This document shows, one piece after another, positions 42,021-51,326 of a stretch of DNA of 54,850 nucleotides. The notes under the pieces are model-generated. The model saw only the letters and a list, made by a program, of their open reading frames with translations, did not search any database and had not been told where the DNA came from. The position numbers and the translations under genes were made by a program. Each line of letters opens with the position of its first letter. The stretch's first letter is position 1. This DNA is from Halalkalibacillus halophilus DSM 18494 (lineage in GTDB: Bacteria; Bacillota; Bacilli; Bacillales; Alkalibacillaceae), in the NCBI RefSeq assembly GCF_000423105.1, contig NZ_AUHI01000017.1, forward strand, positions 1-54,850. Reading direction: 5' to 3'.

Positions 42021-43471
42021 TATAAGTTCGCTCCTTGCTTCTCCGCTTCTAGTTTCCCCTCATCTTTTTCGTGAGGAAGAACAGAATCATCATAGATCTC
42101 TGTAGGATATTTCCCTGTAAAACATGCTAAGCAGTGTCCACAATTCGGGCTGTTGTCTTTTCGATCCACTGCTTCTACCATCGCGACAATCGGTAAAAAG
42201 GTTAGCGAGTCCGCTCCAATTTGCTGACGAATTTCCTCGACAGAATAATTCGATGCAATTAGTTCTGACGAAGTGGACGTATCAATACCGTAAAAACATG
42301 GATGTTTGATCGGAGGGGAACTAATTCGTACATGCACTTCTTTTGCACCTGCATCTTTTAACATTGACACAATGCGTCTACACGTTGTTCCTCTTACGAT
42401 GGAATCATCCACCATCACAACACGCTTGCCTTCTACGATTTTTCTCACTGGTGACAATTTCATCCTCACACCACGTTCACGTAATTCTTGCGAAGGCTGG
42501 ATAAAGGTCCGACCTACATATCTATTTTTTATTAAACCGAGTTCATAAGGAATACCAGATTGTTCGGCATAACCAATTGCAGCAGAAATACTAGAGTCTG
42601 GCACCCCTGTCACGACATCCGCATCAACTGGAGCTGTTTTTGCTAGTTGTTTACCAAGACGTTTTCTCACACTATGAATATTATCGCCATCCACATTGCT
42701 ATCTGGACGAGCAAAATATACATATTCCATCGTACAAATTTTACGGTCTTCTTCTGTAGTAAAGGTGCTTGAATGAAGACCATCATCATTAATTACTAAA
42801 AATTCTCCCGGTTGGATTTCTCTTACGTATTCCGCTCCAACCACATCAAATGCACATGTCTCTGAAGCTACGACATATGCGTCCCCAACTTTTCCAAGGG
42901 ATAATGGACGCATCCCACGTGGGTCTAATGCTGCAACAAGTTCATTTTCTAGTAACATCACAATTGCAAACGCACCTTCTAATTGTCTTAACGCTTCTTT
43001 CATGCGGTCGTGCGCCGGTGACTCGCCACCTTTACGGATGAGATGCGCAATCACTTCTGTATCAGATGTCGTTTGAAAGATACTTCCTTGATCCTCTAAT
43101 TTCGCTCGTAACCTAGTGGCATTAGTGAGATTCCCATTATGTGCAACGGATAAAGACCCTCTATGAGAATGAAAAAGTAACGGCTGGATATTTTCATATG
43201 ATTTCTCCCCAGCTGTAGAATAACGCACATGCCCAATCGAGCTGTTTCCGATCATCTCTACTAAATCACTTTCATCAAATACTTCCGTTACTAGTCCATG
43301 GCCCTTCTTCTGTTGAAGAAATTCTCCATTTGATACGGTAACGCCTGCTCCTTCTTGGCCACGATGTTGTAAACTGTGCAACCCATAATAAGTCATATGA
43401 GCTGCTTGGCTATGTCCATAGACGCCAAAGATGCCACATTCTTCATTTAAGCCTTTGATTTCAGCAAGCAT
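42020..43471 (-). CDS. purF: PurF, PRPP amidotransferase
   Basis: 483 residues. An 11-residue propeptide (MLAEIKGLNEE) precedes the catalytic Cys of CGIFGVYG, as in the self-processing B. subtilis enzyme. Glutaminase residues in GLHSLQHRGQEGAG and PRPP-binding VVMVDDSIVRGTT. C-terminal cysteines (CGHCLACFTGKYP) fit the [4Fe-4S] oxygen-sensitive form. First committed step of purine synthesis. Its start overlaps the purL 3' end by 25 nt. Confidence 0.98.
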   Translation of the reverse strand: MLAEIKGLNEECGIFGVYGHSQAAHMTYYGLHSLQHRGQEGAGVTVSNGEFLQQKKGHGLVTEVFDESDLVEMIGNSSIGHVRYSTAGEKSYENIQPLLFHSHRGSLSVAHNGNLTNATRLRAKLEDQGSIFQTTSDTEVIAHLIRKGGESPAHDRMKEALRQLEGAFAIVMLLENELVAALDPRGMRPLSLGKVGDAYVVASETCAFDVVGAEYVREIQPGEFLVINDDGLHSSTFTTEEDRKICTMEYVYFARPDSNVDGDNIHSVRKRLGKQLAKTAPVDADVVTGVPDSSISAAIGYAEQSGIPYELGLIKNRYVGRTFIQPSQELRERGVRMKLSPVRKIVEGKRVVMVDDSIVRGTTCRRIVSMLKDAGAKEVHVRISSPPIKHPCFYGIDTSTSSELIASNYSVEEIRQQIGADSLTFLPIVAMVEAVDRKDNSPNCGHCLACFTGKYPTEIYDDSVLPHEKDEGKLEAEKQGANL

Positions 43472-45672
43472 GGAATTGCTCCTTTCCAGGCAGATGTCAA
43501 TTCTTCTACCTTTTCATGGATCAGTTCTTGATCATTCCATTCAATTACGAATAGTTGATCCGACGTTACTTCCCCAATATGATTAGCTTCTGGTACATGT
43601 TTTTCAAAAGCTTCTTGATTTTCTTTTCGAACAGTAAAAATGTAACGTGATTGTGTTTCGCTGAACACTTGCGCTGGATTGTCCCCAGTTACATTCACAT
43701 GAAGACCTAAATCAGTACCCATCACTTTTTCAGCTAACCCTACTGCTAGCCCCCCTTCTGCTAAGTCGTGAGCAGATGAAATGGTACCAGCTTGAATCGC
43801 TTTTAGGACTGTTTGCTGTCTTGCTTGTTCGGTTTGTAAGTCGAATGTAGGTGCCTTTCCTTCATACGAACCGTTTAATAATTTTTGTAGTTCACTTCCA
43901 CCGAAGTCTTCGTGCGTTTCTCCTAGTACATAGACAAAGTCCCCTGCTTGTTTCGCTTGTTGCGTGGTAATATGGTTTAAATCATGAATTAAGCCGACCA
44001 TACCGATTACAGGTGTAGGGAAAATACTTTCTCCGTTTGTGTCGTTATATAAAGAGACGTTTCCACTTACTACCGGTGTATTTAAAAGCTCACCTGCCTC
44101 TGCCATCCCATCTGTTGCTTGTTCCATCTCCCAGAAATTCTCTTCTTTTTCAGGGTTCCCGAAGTTTAAGCAATCGGTTAATGCTAACGGTTCGCCACCT
44201 GAACAAATGATATTTCGAGCCGCTTCTGCAACAGCAATCTGACCACCCGTTTTCGGGTCTAATCGAATATAACGAGAGTTACAGTCGGCTGATAAGGCAA
44301 TCGCTTTATTGTGATTGCGAATGCGAATAACTGCCGCATCTGAGCCAGGAGTTACTGCTGTATTTGTTTGGACCATGTAATCATATTGCTGGTAGACCCA
44401 TTCTTTACTTGCGATCGTTGGTGCTTGTAAAAGTTGTTTCAATACTTTTCCGAAATCTTCTATGAGCGGAAGTTGGACGGATAACTCTTGATTCTTGATA
44501 AATGATTCTGGCATTTTTGAAGGTAAATGATAAACAGGCGCATCTTCAGCTAGTGCATCTACTGGCATATCGGCTACAACTTCTCCTCCAAACAATAAGC
44601 GCAATTGCTTTTCTTCGATTACAGAACCAACTGCAACAGCATCGAGATCATATTTTTCAACGATCTGTTCTATCTCTTGTTCGCGACCTTTTTCCACAAC
44701 GATTAACATACGCTCCTGTGATTCTGACAACATCATTTCGTAAGGAGTCATGTTTGGTTCACGTTGCGGTACTAAATCAAGGTTCATCTCGATTCCTGTT
44801 CCTGCTTTACTCGCCATTTCACTCGCAGAAGACGTTAATCCGGCTGCTCCCATGTCTTGAATGCCAACTAAAGCATCACACTTTGTAATTTCTAAACACG
44901 CTTCAATTAATAATTTTTCCATAAACGGATCGCCTACTTGGACAGCTGGACGGTCTTCTGATGATTCATCCGTTAATTCTTCCGAAGCAAACGTTGCACC
45001 ATGGATCCCGTCTTTCCCCGTTTTCGAACCGATATACATCACCGTATTGCCGATTCCTTTTGCTTGCCCGACTTGAAGGTCATCATGGTCGATTAAACCG
45101 ACACACATGGCATTCACTAACGGATTCCCTTTATAACAATCATCTACTTGGATTTCCCCTCCAACTGTTGGAACACCTACACAGTTACCGTAACCAGCAA
45201 TGCCAGCTACTACTTCTTCAAACAAATACTTCGTTCGTGGCGTCGTCAATTCTCCAAATCGTAGCGAGTTTAATAAAGCTACTGGACGCGCCCCCATCGA
45301 AAAGATATCACGAATAATTCCACCAACACCGGTCGCCGCTCCTTGATAAGGTTCAATAGCTGACGGGTGGTTATGGCTTTCCATTTTAAAAACAACAGCC
45401 TGACCATCACCAATATCTACAACACCAGCTCCTTCTCCTGGTCCTTGTAGAACATGTTCGCCTGATGTTGGGAACTTCTTCAAGAGTGGTCGAGATTTCT
45501 TATAACTACAATGTTCACTCCACATAACCGAAAAAATCCCGGTCTCCGTGTAATTCGGAGTGCGATCTAAGATCTTTTCAATTAATTGAAACTCTTCGTC
45601 CGTTAATCCCATTTCTTGATATAGTTTCTTCGTTTTAATCTCGTTTGTATTTGGTTCAAGAACTAACTGCAT
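43447..45672 (-). CDS. purL: PurL, FGAM synthase large subunit (short form)
   Basis: 741 residues, the short Gram-positive form that needs PurS and PurQ. Visible: MWSEHCSYKKSRPLL, FKMESHNHPSAIEPYQGAATG, GGDPFMEK-like VQVGDPFMEKLLIEA and ALTDCLNFGNPEK. Converts FGAR to FGAM with ammonia from PurQ. Overlaps purQ by 17 nt and purF by 25 nt. Confidence 0.98.
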   Translation of the reverse strand: MQLVLEPNTNEIKTKKLYQEMGLTDEEFQLIEKILDRTPNYTETGIFSVMWSEHCSYKKSRPLLKKFPTSGEHVLQGPGEGAGVVDIGDGQAVVFKMESHNHPSAIEPYQGAATGVGGIIRDIFSMGARPVALLNSLRFGELTTPRTKYLFEEVVAGIAGYGNCVGVPTVGGEIQVDDCYKGNPLVNAMCVGLIDHDDLQVGQAKGIGNTVMYIGSKTGKDGIHGATFASEELTDESSEDRPAVQVGDPFMEKLLIEACLEITKCDALVGIQDMGAAGLTSSASEMASKAGTGIEMNLDLVPQREPNMTPYEMMLSESQERMLIVVEKGREQEIEQIVEKYDLDAVAVGSVIEEKQLRLLFGGEVVADMPVDALAEDAPVYHLPSKMPESFIKNQELSVQLPLIEDFGKVLKQLLQAPTIASKEWVYQQYDYMVQTNTAVTPGSDAAVIRIRNHNKAIALSADCNSRYIRLDPKTGGQIAVAEAARNIICSGGEPLALTDCLNFGNPEKEENFWEMEQATDGMAEAGELLNTPVVSGNVSLYNDTNGESIFPTPVIGMVGLIHDLNHITTQQAKQAGDFVYVLGETHEDFGGSELQKLLNGSYEGKAPTFDLQTEQARQQTVLKAIQAGTISSAHDLAEGGLAVGLAEKVMGTDLGLHVNVTGDNPAQVFSETQSRYIFTVRKENQEAFEKHVPEANHIGEVTSDQLFVIEWNDQELIHEKVEELTSAWKGAIPCLLKSKA

Positions 45673-46339
45673 GCTGTTCCCTCCAGTTTGCTAGTATCGA
45701 TTGAAACAGTCGTAATCCGTCGGTAGACCCTAATAATCTGTCTACTGCCCGTTCTGGATGGGGCATCATGCCAAGTACGTTCCCTGTTTCATTCACAATT
45801 CCAGCGATGTTGTTTTTCGATCCATTAATCGAATCAAGATAACGAAAGACGACTTGATTATTTTTCTCTAATTGCTCTAAAGTCACGTCATCACATTCGT
45901 AATTTCCTTCTGCATGAGCGACGGGAACCTGAATGATTTCTCCCTGATCATACTGTGAAGTGAAGCTTGTTTCCGGATTAACAACTTCTAATCCTGTTGT
46001 TTGGCATATAAACTTTAACTCTTCATTTCGTTTCATTGCACCCGGTAATAATCCCGCTTCTAAAAGCACTTGAAATCCGTTGCAAACACCTAAGACTGGT
46101 TTACCTTGGCTTGCGAAATCCTTTACCGCTTTCATAATTTTCGAGTAGCTTGCAATCGATCCTGAACGTAAATAATCTCCGTAAGAAAACCCACCTGGTA
46201 AAAGAACAGCATCATATCCTACTAACGTCGTCTCGTAGTGAGGGACCATTTCGACCTCTTCGCCCAAACCTTCTTGGATGGCATGAAACATATCTGTATC
46301 ACAATTAGAACCTGGAAACACGATCACCGCGAATTTCAT
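45656..46339 (-). CDS. purQ: PurQ, FGAM synthase glutaminase subunit
   Basis: A 227-residue class I glutamine amidotransferase: VIVFPGSNCDTDMF, LPGGFSYGDYLR, nucleophile elbow GVCNGFQVLLEAG (Cys about 86) and His-Glu in MMPHPERAVD. Overlaps the purS stop by 4 nt. Supplies ammonia to PurL in the PurLQS complex. Confidence 0.98.
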   Translation of the reverse strand: MKFAVIVFPGSNCDTDMFHAIQEGLGEEVEMVPHYETTLVGYDAVLLPGGFSYGDYLRSGSIASYSKIMKAVKDFASQGKPVLGVCNGFQVLLEAGLLPGAMKRNEELKFICQTTGLEVVNPETSFTSQYDQGEIIQVPVAHAEGNYECDDVTLEQLEKNNQVVFRYLDSINGSKNNIAGIVNETGNVLGMMPHPERAVDRLLGSTDGLRLFQSILANWREQHAVSS

Positions 46340-46587
46340 GAAGGAACGACCTCCTCCGTTTCATAACTATAATCCTCAATAACAGGATTCGATAACAGCT
46401 TTTCACACATCATTTCAATTTGACCTTGGTCTGGATTTTTTTCCTCCATGTAAAACTCCATGTACTTCCCAACACGCATGCCACTTACATTATGAATCTC
46501 CATCGCACCTAAAGCATGTTCAATCGCTTTTCCCTGTGGGTCTAAAACTCCTGATTTTAACGTTATATACACTTTTACTTTAACCAC
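46336..46587 (-). CDS. purS: PurS, FGAM synthase small subunit
   Basis: About 83 residues: VKVYITLKSGVLDPQGKAIE and a KYMEFYMEEKNP strand. AAAGGAG lies 9 nt before GTG 46587; a TTG nine bases earlier opens the longer frame but overlaps the ribosome site. Bridges PurL and PurQ and helps channel ammonia. Overlaps the purC end by a few bases. Confidence 0.95.
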   Translation of the reverse strand: MVKVKVYITLKSGVLDPQGKAIEHALGAMEIHNVSGMRVGKYMEFYMEEKNPDQGQIEMMCEKLLSNPVIEDYSYETEEVVPS

Positions 46588-47317
46588 GGTTTCCAACTCC
46601 TTTTTGATCGGCTTCTTTTAACCTGTGAAGAATAGTTTCATACGCTGTTTCTACGTCGCCTATGGACTGACGAAAGACATCTTTATCAAACTTTTCTTTA
46701 GAATAGGCATCCCATAACCTGCACGTATCTGGAGAAACTTCATCCGCTAATAAAATCTCCCCTTGCTCGTCTAGACCGAACTCTAACTTGAAATCTATCA
46801 ATAACACATCACAAATTCTAAATTGTTTTTGCAAGACTTCATTAACTTCTAATGCGATTTCTCTCATCGCTTTTAGTTGTTCCTTTGTTGCAAGTTCTAA
46901 TAAAGCGATATGATCTTCGTTAATGAGAGGATCCCCTAGCGCATCGTCCTTGAAATAAAACTCAACAACGGTTCGATTTAGTGGCTCCCCTTCCGGAAGA
47001 CCAACACGTTTCGCCAAACTACCTGCCGCAACGTTCCTGACGACAACTTCAATCGGAACAATTGTAGTTGCCTTTACCAGCTGTTCGGTTTCGGAAAGGC
47101 GCTTCAAGAAATGATTCGCAATTCCAGCTTCCGTAAGCTTTTGGAATAATAGACTTGAAATCTCGTTGTTAAGTCTACCTTTTCCTATTTTCTCTTCCTT
47201 CTTCTCTCCATTGAAGGCAGTCAAAGCATCTTTATATTCCACCCACAATTGGTCTTGCCCATCCGTTTTGTAAAGCCTCTTTGCTTTCCCCTCATACAAT
47301 AACTCTTGTTTTTCCAT
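46580..47317 (-). CDS. purC: PurC, SAICAR synthetase
   Basis: 245 residues: LLYEGKAKRLYKTDGQD, KDALTAFNGEKKEEKIGKG, VPIEVVVRNVAAGSLAKR and LADEVSPDTCRLWDA. Couples aspartate to CAIR with ATP. 28 nt after purB. Normal length. Confidence 0.98.
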   Translation of the reverse strand: MEKQELLYEGKAKRLYKTDGQDQLWVEYKDALTAFNGEKKEEKIGKGRLNNEISSLLFQKLTEAGIANHFLKRLSETEQLVKATTIVPIEVVVRNVAAGSLAKRVGLPEGEPLNRTVVEFYFKDDALGDPLINEDHIALLELATKEQLKAMREIALEVNEVLQKQFRICDVLLIDFKLEFGLDEQGEILLADEVSPDTCRLWDAYSKEKFDKDVFRQSIGDVETAYETILHRLKEADQKGVGNRG

Positions 47318-47345
47318 TGCGCCTTCCTCCTCCCATGCCTTTGAA

Positions 47346-48641
47346 TTAACTTAATCCAACACGTTCAAAAATCATATCTACATTCTTTAAATGGTGTTTC
47401 GGGTCAAAACAGGCGTTTAACTGTTGGTCAGATAGAGTCGATTTAATCTTCTCCTCTTGTCTAACTAACTCTTCAAATGAACGTCCTTCTTCCCATGCCT
47501 GCATGGCTAAAGGTTGAACTAAATCATACGCTTCTTCTCTAACAAAACCTTCATCGATTAAAGTCAGTAACACGCGCTGGGAATAAATCAACCCGTATGT
47601 ACGGTCCATATTCGCTGCCATATTATCTTCAAACACCGTTAGTTTTTCGACGATTCCACTAAAGCGATTTAGCATATAATTAAGTGCAATTGTTGCATCC
47701 GGTAAAATCACACGCTCTGCACTAGAGTGAGAGATATCACGTTCATGCCATAAGGCTACATTTTCGTATGCTGTACTCATATAACCACGTACAAGTCGAG
47801 CTAAGCCGGTCATATTTTCAGATCCGATAGGGTTTCGTTTATGTGGCATAGCAGAGGAACCCTTTTGACCTTTTGCAAAGAACTCTTCCACTTCACGCGT
47901 TTCACTCTTTTGAAGTCCTCTAATTTCAACAGCCATCTTCTCAATGGACGTTGCGATTAATGCTAAAGAAGCCATATACTCTGCATGTCGGTCTCGCTGC
48001 AGCGTTTGTGTGGAAATCGGTGCTGGAGATAATCCTAACTTCTGACACACATACTGCTCAACGAATGGATCAATATTTGCGTACGTTCCAACTGCACCAG
48101 ATAATTTCCCGAATGCAATTTGGTCCGTCGCAGCTTCAAAACGTTTCACATTACGTTTCATTTCTTCGTACCAAAGGGCAAGTTTCAACCCAAAAGTCGT
48201 CGGCTCTGCATGAACCCCGTGCGTCCGGCCCATCATAATTGTGTATTTATGTTCTTGAGCTTTGTGTTTAAGTACATTCATAAATCGTGTTAAATCATCT
48301 AATAAGATTTCATTAGCTTGTTTGATTAAGTAGGATAGAGCTGTATCGACAACGTCCGTTGAAGTGAGTCCGTAATGCACCCATTTCTTCTCATCTCCAA
48401 GCGTTTCCGACACCGCTCGCGTGAACGCCACAACATCATGACGGGTTTCCGCCTCGATTTCCTTAATTCGATCAACATCAAAACCGGCATTTGCTCGAAT
48501 TTTCTCTACATCTTCTTTCGGAATTTCTCCTAGTTCAGCCCACGCTTCACATGCTAAAATCTCTACTTCTAACCAAGCTTTAAATCGATTTTCCTCTGTC
48601 CATATTGCTCCCATTTCCTCACGCGTATATCTTTCGATCAT
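47346..48641 (-). CDS. purB: PurB, adenylosuccinate lyase
   Basis: 431 residues of the fumarase/ASL superfamily. Signature GSSAMPHKRNPIGSEN (flexible loop with catalytic Ser), TRHDVVAFTRAVSETLG and MGRTHGVHAEPTTFG with the general-acid His. Acts twice: SAICAR to AICAR, and adenylosuccinate to AMP. 4 nt after the purK stop. Confidence 0.98.
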   Translation of the reverse strand: MIERYTREEMGAIWTEENRFKAWLEVEILACEAWAELGEIPKEDVEKIRANAGFDVDRIKEIEAETRHDVVAFTRAVSETLGDEKKWVHYGLTSTDVVDTALSYLIKQANEILLDDLTRFMNVLKHKAQEHKYTIMMGRTHGVHAEPTTFGLKLALWYEEMKRNVKRFEAATDQIAFGKLSGAVGTYANIDPFVEQYVCQKLGLSPAPISTQTLQRDRHAEYMASLALIATSIEKMAVEIRGLQKSETREVEEFFAKGQKGSSAMPHKRNPIGSENMTGLARLVRGYMSTAYENVALWHERDISHSSAERVILPDATIALNYMLNRFSGIVEKLTVFEDNMAANMDRTYGLIYSQRVLLTLIDEGFVREEAYDLVQPLAMQAWEEGRSFEELVRQEEKIKSTLSDQQLNACFDPKHHLKNVDMIFERVGLS

Positions 48642-48645
48642 GTGA

Positions 48646-49767
48646 TTACCCCCAAATATTCATTTTCTCTATTTCTTTATTAATAGTGGAGAAATTATTT
48701 CCCAGGAAATTAACATGCCCCATTTTTCGGTTCTGTTTCGCTTCTGCTTTCCCATACAAATGAACTTTTGCTTTCGGCGAATCGGCAATTCCATTCAATA
48801 ATGGGTCTATATGTTGACCTAAAATATTCACCATAACTACTTCTGAATACAATTTGGTTTCTCCTAAAGAAAAGCCAGTAATTGCTCGAATATGCTGTTC
48901 AAACTGATCAGTTACGCACGCATTTTGCGTAAAATGACCAGAATTGTGTGGTCTTGGCGCCACTTCATTAACATATAATTCGTCCGCTTCGGTTAAAAAC
49001 ATTTCCACACCTAGTGTCCCAACGACATCTAAATGTTCTGCTATACTAACTGCTAGCTTTCTAGCACGTGCTTCTACTATTTCATGAACCTGAGCAGGTA
49101 CTACAGATTGATGCAAAATATGATTACGGTGGATGTTCCAAGCAACAGGAAATGTCTTCACTTCCCCTAGAACACTTCTTGTAACAATTACGGAGATTTC
49201 TTTTGCAAAATTCACCATTTGCTCTATAATACATGGTCCTTGTTGTAGAATCGTTGCTGCTTCATCCAAGTCACGGTCATCTGTTAACGTCAGTTGTCCT
49301 TTTCCGTCATAACCGAATCTTCTTGTCTTAATAATGCACGGATACCCTATATGTTTAACTGCCTTTTTCAAATCTTCTAGTTCATATACAAGCTCATAGG
49401 TAGCAACTCTCGCTCCACTTTCTTCAAGCGCCTTTTTTTCTGTCGCTCTATCTTGAGTCGTTGGAATCACTTTACTTCCTTGTGGGACGTATGCGTTTCT
49501 CACAAGCCATTCGAGTGTTTCCGCGTCAATATTTTCAAACTCATAGGTAATCACATCAGAAATTTCTTGTAGTCGTTGCGCAGCTTGTAGATCATCATAA
49601 GAAGCTACTATTTCCGTATCTGCCACCTGCCCAGTTGGTGAGTTTTCCGTAGGATCTAATACAGCGATTTTATATCCCATTTCTTTTGCTTTTAATGCGA
49701 GCATGCGCCCAAGTTGTCCGCCACCCACAATACCAATTGTTGAACCTGGTAGAATTCTTTTTACCAT
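48646..49767 (-). CDS. purK: PurK, N5-CAIR synthetase
   Basis: A 373-residue ATP-grasp enzyme: GIVGGGQLGRMLALKAKEM at the N terminus, IKTRRFGYDGKGQ in the ATP site and NEVAPRPHNSGHFT near the metal site. Makes N5-CAIR from AIR and bicarbonate for PurE. Start overlaps the purE end by 7 nt. Confidence 0.98.
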   Translation of the reverse strand: MVKRILPGSTIGIVGGGQLGRMLALKAKEMGYKIAVLDPTENSPTGQVADTEIVASYDDLQAAQRLQEISDVITYEFENIDAETLEWLVRNAYVPQGSKVIPTTQDRATEKKALEESGARVATYELVYELEDLKKAVKHIGYPCIIKTRRFGYDGKGQLTLTDDRDLDEAATILQQGPCIIEQMVNFAKEISVIVTRSVLGEVKTFPVAWNIHRNHILHQSVVPAQVHEIVEARARKLAVSIAEHLDVVGTLGVEMFLTEADELYVNEVAPRPHNSGHFTQNACVTDQFEQHIRAITGFSLGETKLYSEVVMVNILGQHIDPLLNGIADSPKAKVHLYGKAEAKQNRKMGHVNFLGNNFSTINKEIEKMNIWG

Positions 49768-50249
49768 GTTTGAAGCTCCTCATTACTTTTTTCTACTTTT
49801 TCTTGTAGATTGTTTCGATAATCTACTAATTGTTCCGCAAGTTGATGATCAAACATTGCCAGTTGTTGCGCTGCTAATAATCCTGCATTGGTAGCTCCAG
49901 CCTTGCCGATCGCAACTGTTGCGACAGGGACACCACCTGGCATTTGAACGATTGATAATAACGAATCCATTCCGTTCAGCGCCTTTGATTGAACTGGTAC
50001 ACCTATGACAGGGACAATGGTTTTTGCAGCTACCATGCCAGGTAAATGGGCCGCCCCACCTGCTCCTGCAATAATGACTTTAATCCCTCGTTCCACCGCT
50101 TTTTCTGCGTATTGAAACATTTTTTCAGGTGTTCGATGGGCAGATACTACCTGCTTCTCGTAACTAATTTTTAGTTCATCAAGCACCTCACAACTATGCT
50201 TCATTGTCTCCCAGTCAGATGTGCTTCCCATGATTACACCAACTTGCAT
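49761..50249 (-). CDS. purE: PurE, N5-CAIR mutase
   Basis: 162 residues from ATG 50249; AGAGGG lies 6 nt upstream, so two earlier in-frame starts are unlikely. GVIMGSTSDWETMKHS with phosphate-binding Ser, VSAHRTPEKMFQYA with catalytic His, and GAGGAAHLPGMVAAKT. First gene of purEKBCSQLFMNHD, preceded by a guanine riboswitch and terminator. Confidence 0.98.
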   Translation of the reverse strand: MQVGVIMGSTSDWETMKHSCEVLDELKISYEKQVVSAHRTPEKMFQYAEKAVERGIKVIIAGAGGAAHLPGMVAAKTIVPVIGVPVQSKALNGMDSLLSIVQMPGGVPVATVAIGKAGATNAGLLAAQQLAMFDHQLAEQLVDYRNNLQEKVEKSNEELQTW

Positions 50250-50300
50250 GTTCATCCCTCTATTCATCTATGTTCACCCTCTATACCATTGATTTACATA

Positions 50301-50345
50301 AAAAAAGGCAGATAACTACCTCTAGACTGGAGGAAAGTTATCTGC
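50301..50345 (-). terminator. Riboswitch-controlled terminator before purE
   Basis: On the minus strand GCAGATAACTTTCCTC pairs with GAGGTAGTTATCTGC, followed by CTTTTTTTATG. It lies about 45 nt after the aptamer. Guanine binding would favour this terminator and stop transcription ahead of the pur operon. Confidence 0.92.
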
Positions 50346-50388
50346 ACATGTATGCATAGAAAATCAGAATCACCATGATTCGAGAACT

Positions 50389-50463
50389 TCCCCCATAGTC
50401 CGGTCGTTTACGGTGACCAGGTAGAGACTTTTGGGCCTTATTCCCAAGGTTATATGAGGGTAT
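50389..50463 (-). promoter_or_regulatory. Guanine riboswitch (purine class)
   Basis: On the minus strand P1 CCCTCATA/TATGGGGG, then TATAA, P2-L2 CTTGGGAATAAGGCCCAA, J2/3 TCTCTACC, P3 CCGGTCG-type stem (CTGGTCACCGTAAACGACCGG) and ACTATG. The base pairing with ligand is C (GACTATG, equivalent to C74), so guanine or hypoxanthine rather than adenine. L2-L3 loop complementarity is conserved. Same class as upstream of B. subtilis purE and xpt. Confidence 0.95.
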
Positions 50464-50492
50464 TCGATTTTAATCTTCGTAATTACATTTCA

Positions 50493-50574
50493 ATTATAAC
50501 ATTTTAAATCAACGAATCAAGAATTTCTTCGATAAATACGAAACTTAACTTCCTTAAATTAGATTAATGTTCGG
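50493..50574 (-). promoter_or_regulatory. pur operon promoter and PurR-box-like sequence
   Basis: On the minus strand TTGATT (50515-50520), a 16-nt spacer and TATAAT (50493-50498). Further upstream AAAAACCGAACATTA contains a perfect PurBox core CCGAACATT (50566-50574), right at the end of truA. A weaker inverted partner, AAGTTTCGT (50538-50546), matches 6/9. PurR with PRPP as signal controls pur genes in Bacillus; spacing here (19 nt) is slightly longer than usual. Confidence 0.75.
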
Positions 50575-50577
50575 TTT

Positions 50578-51315
50578 TTAGTAAATAACACGTTCTAATC
50601 GTAATCCATGCCCAGGTGCCGTCATCCCTAAGTGGTTCCGGTTATTCGTTTCAAAAGCCTTTAAAATGTGATGCTGTGTTTTCCGCCCGCGCCCTATTTC
50701 AATTAGGGTTCCGACGATTATTCGTACCATATACGTCAGAAACCCATTCCCTTGTACGGAAAAAATGATTCGATTGCCATCTTGTTTTACTTTACAGTGT
50801 CTAATTGTTCGCGTTTTGTTACCTTTGACATTCGACTTAGAGGCTGCAAATGCAGTAAAGTCATGTGTTCCCTCAATTAGTTTAGCGGCTTCCTGCATCG
50901 CCTGTACATCTAGATTCCCTTTCACATGCCATTCTAAATGTCTTGTAAAAACATCAAATTGTTCTTGGTTTAATACCTGATATTTATACTCTTTTTCCTT
51001 TGCATCTTTACGCGCATCGAAGGCTTTATCGACAAATAATACCTCTTTAATTAACATATCATCTGGGACAAGTGTTTGAATTGCACGGATCCACTGCCAC
51101 GCTTCAATCTCAAGCGCTGTATCGAAATGGACAACTTGTTGATTGGCATGGACATTAGAATCCGTGCGCCCCGAAGCATGAACGCCCACGGGGTACTTAT
51201 GAATTTTCTCTAAAGCATGTTCAAGTTTAGATTGAACGGTGCGTTTTCCTGGTTGCACCTGATAACCTGCAAAGTTTGTTCCATCATAAGCTATATCTAA
51301 TCTAATTCTCTTCAT
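50578..51315 (-). CDS. truA: TruA, tRNA pseudouridine(38-40) synthase
   Basis: 245 residues. IAYDGTNFAGYQVQPGKRTVQ at the N terminus and the catalytic Asp in ASGRTDSNVHANQQVVHFD. The usual motif is GRTDxGVHA; here Gly is Asn. The rest (QGNGFLTYMVRIIVG) is conventional. 11 nt after ecfT. In B. subtilis rplM follows; here the pur promoter overlaps its stop codon. Confidence 0.97.
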   Translation of the reverse strand: MKRIRLDIAYDGTNFAGYQVQPGKRTVQSKLEHALEKIHKYPVGVHASGRTDSNVHANQQVVHFDTALEIEAWQWIRAIQTLVPDDMLIKEVLFVDKAFDARKDAKEKEYKYQVLNQEQFDVFTRHLEWHVKGNLDVQAMQEAAKLIEGTHDFTAFAASKSNVKGNKTRTIRHCKVKQDGNRIIFSVQGNGFLTYMVRIIVGTLIEIGRGRKTQHHILKAFETNNRNHLGMTAPGHGLRLERVIY

Positions 51316-51326
51316 TTCTTAACCCC

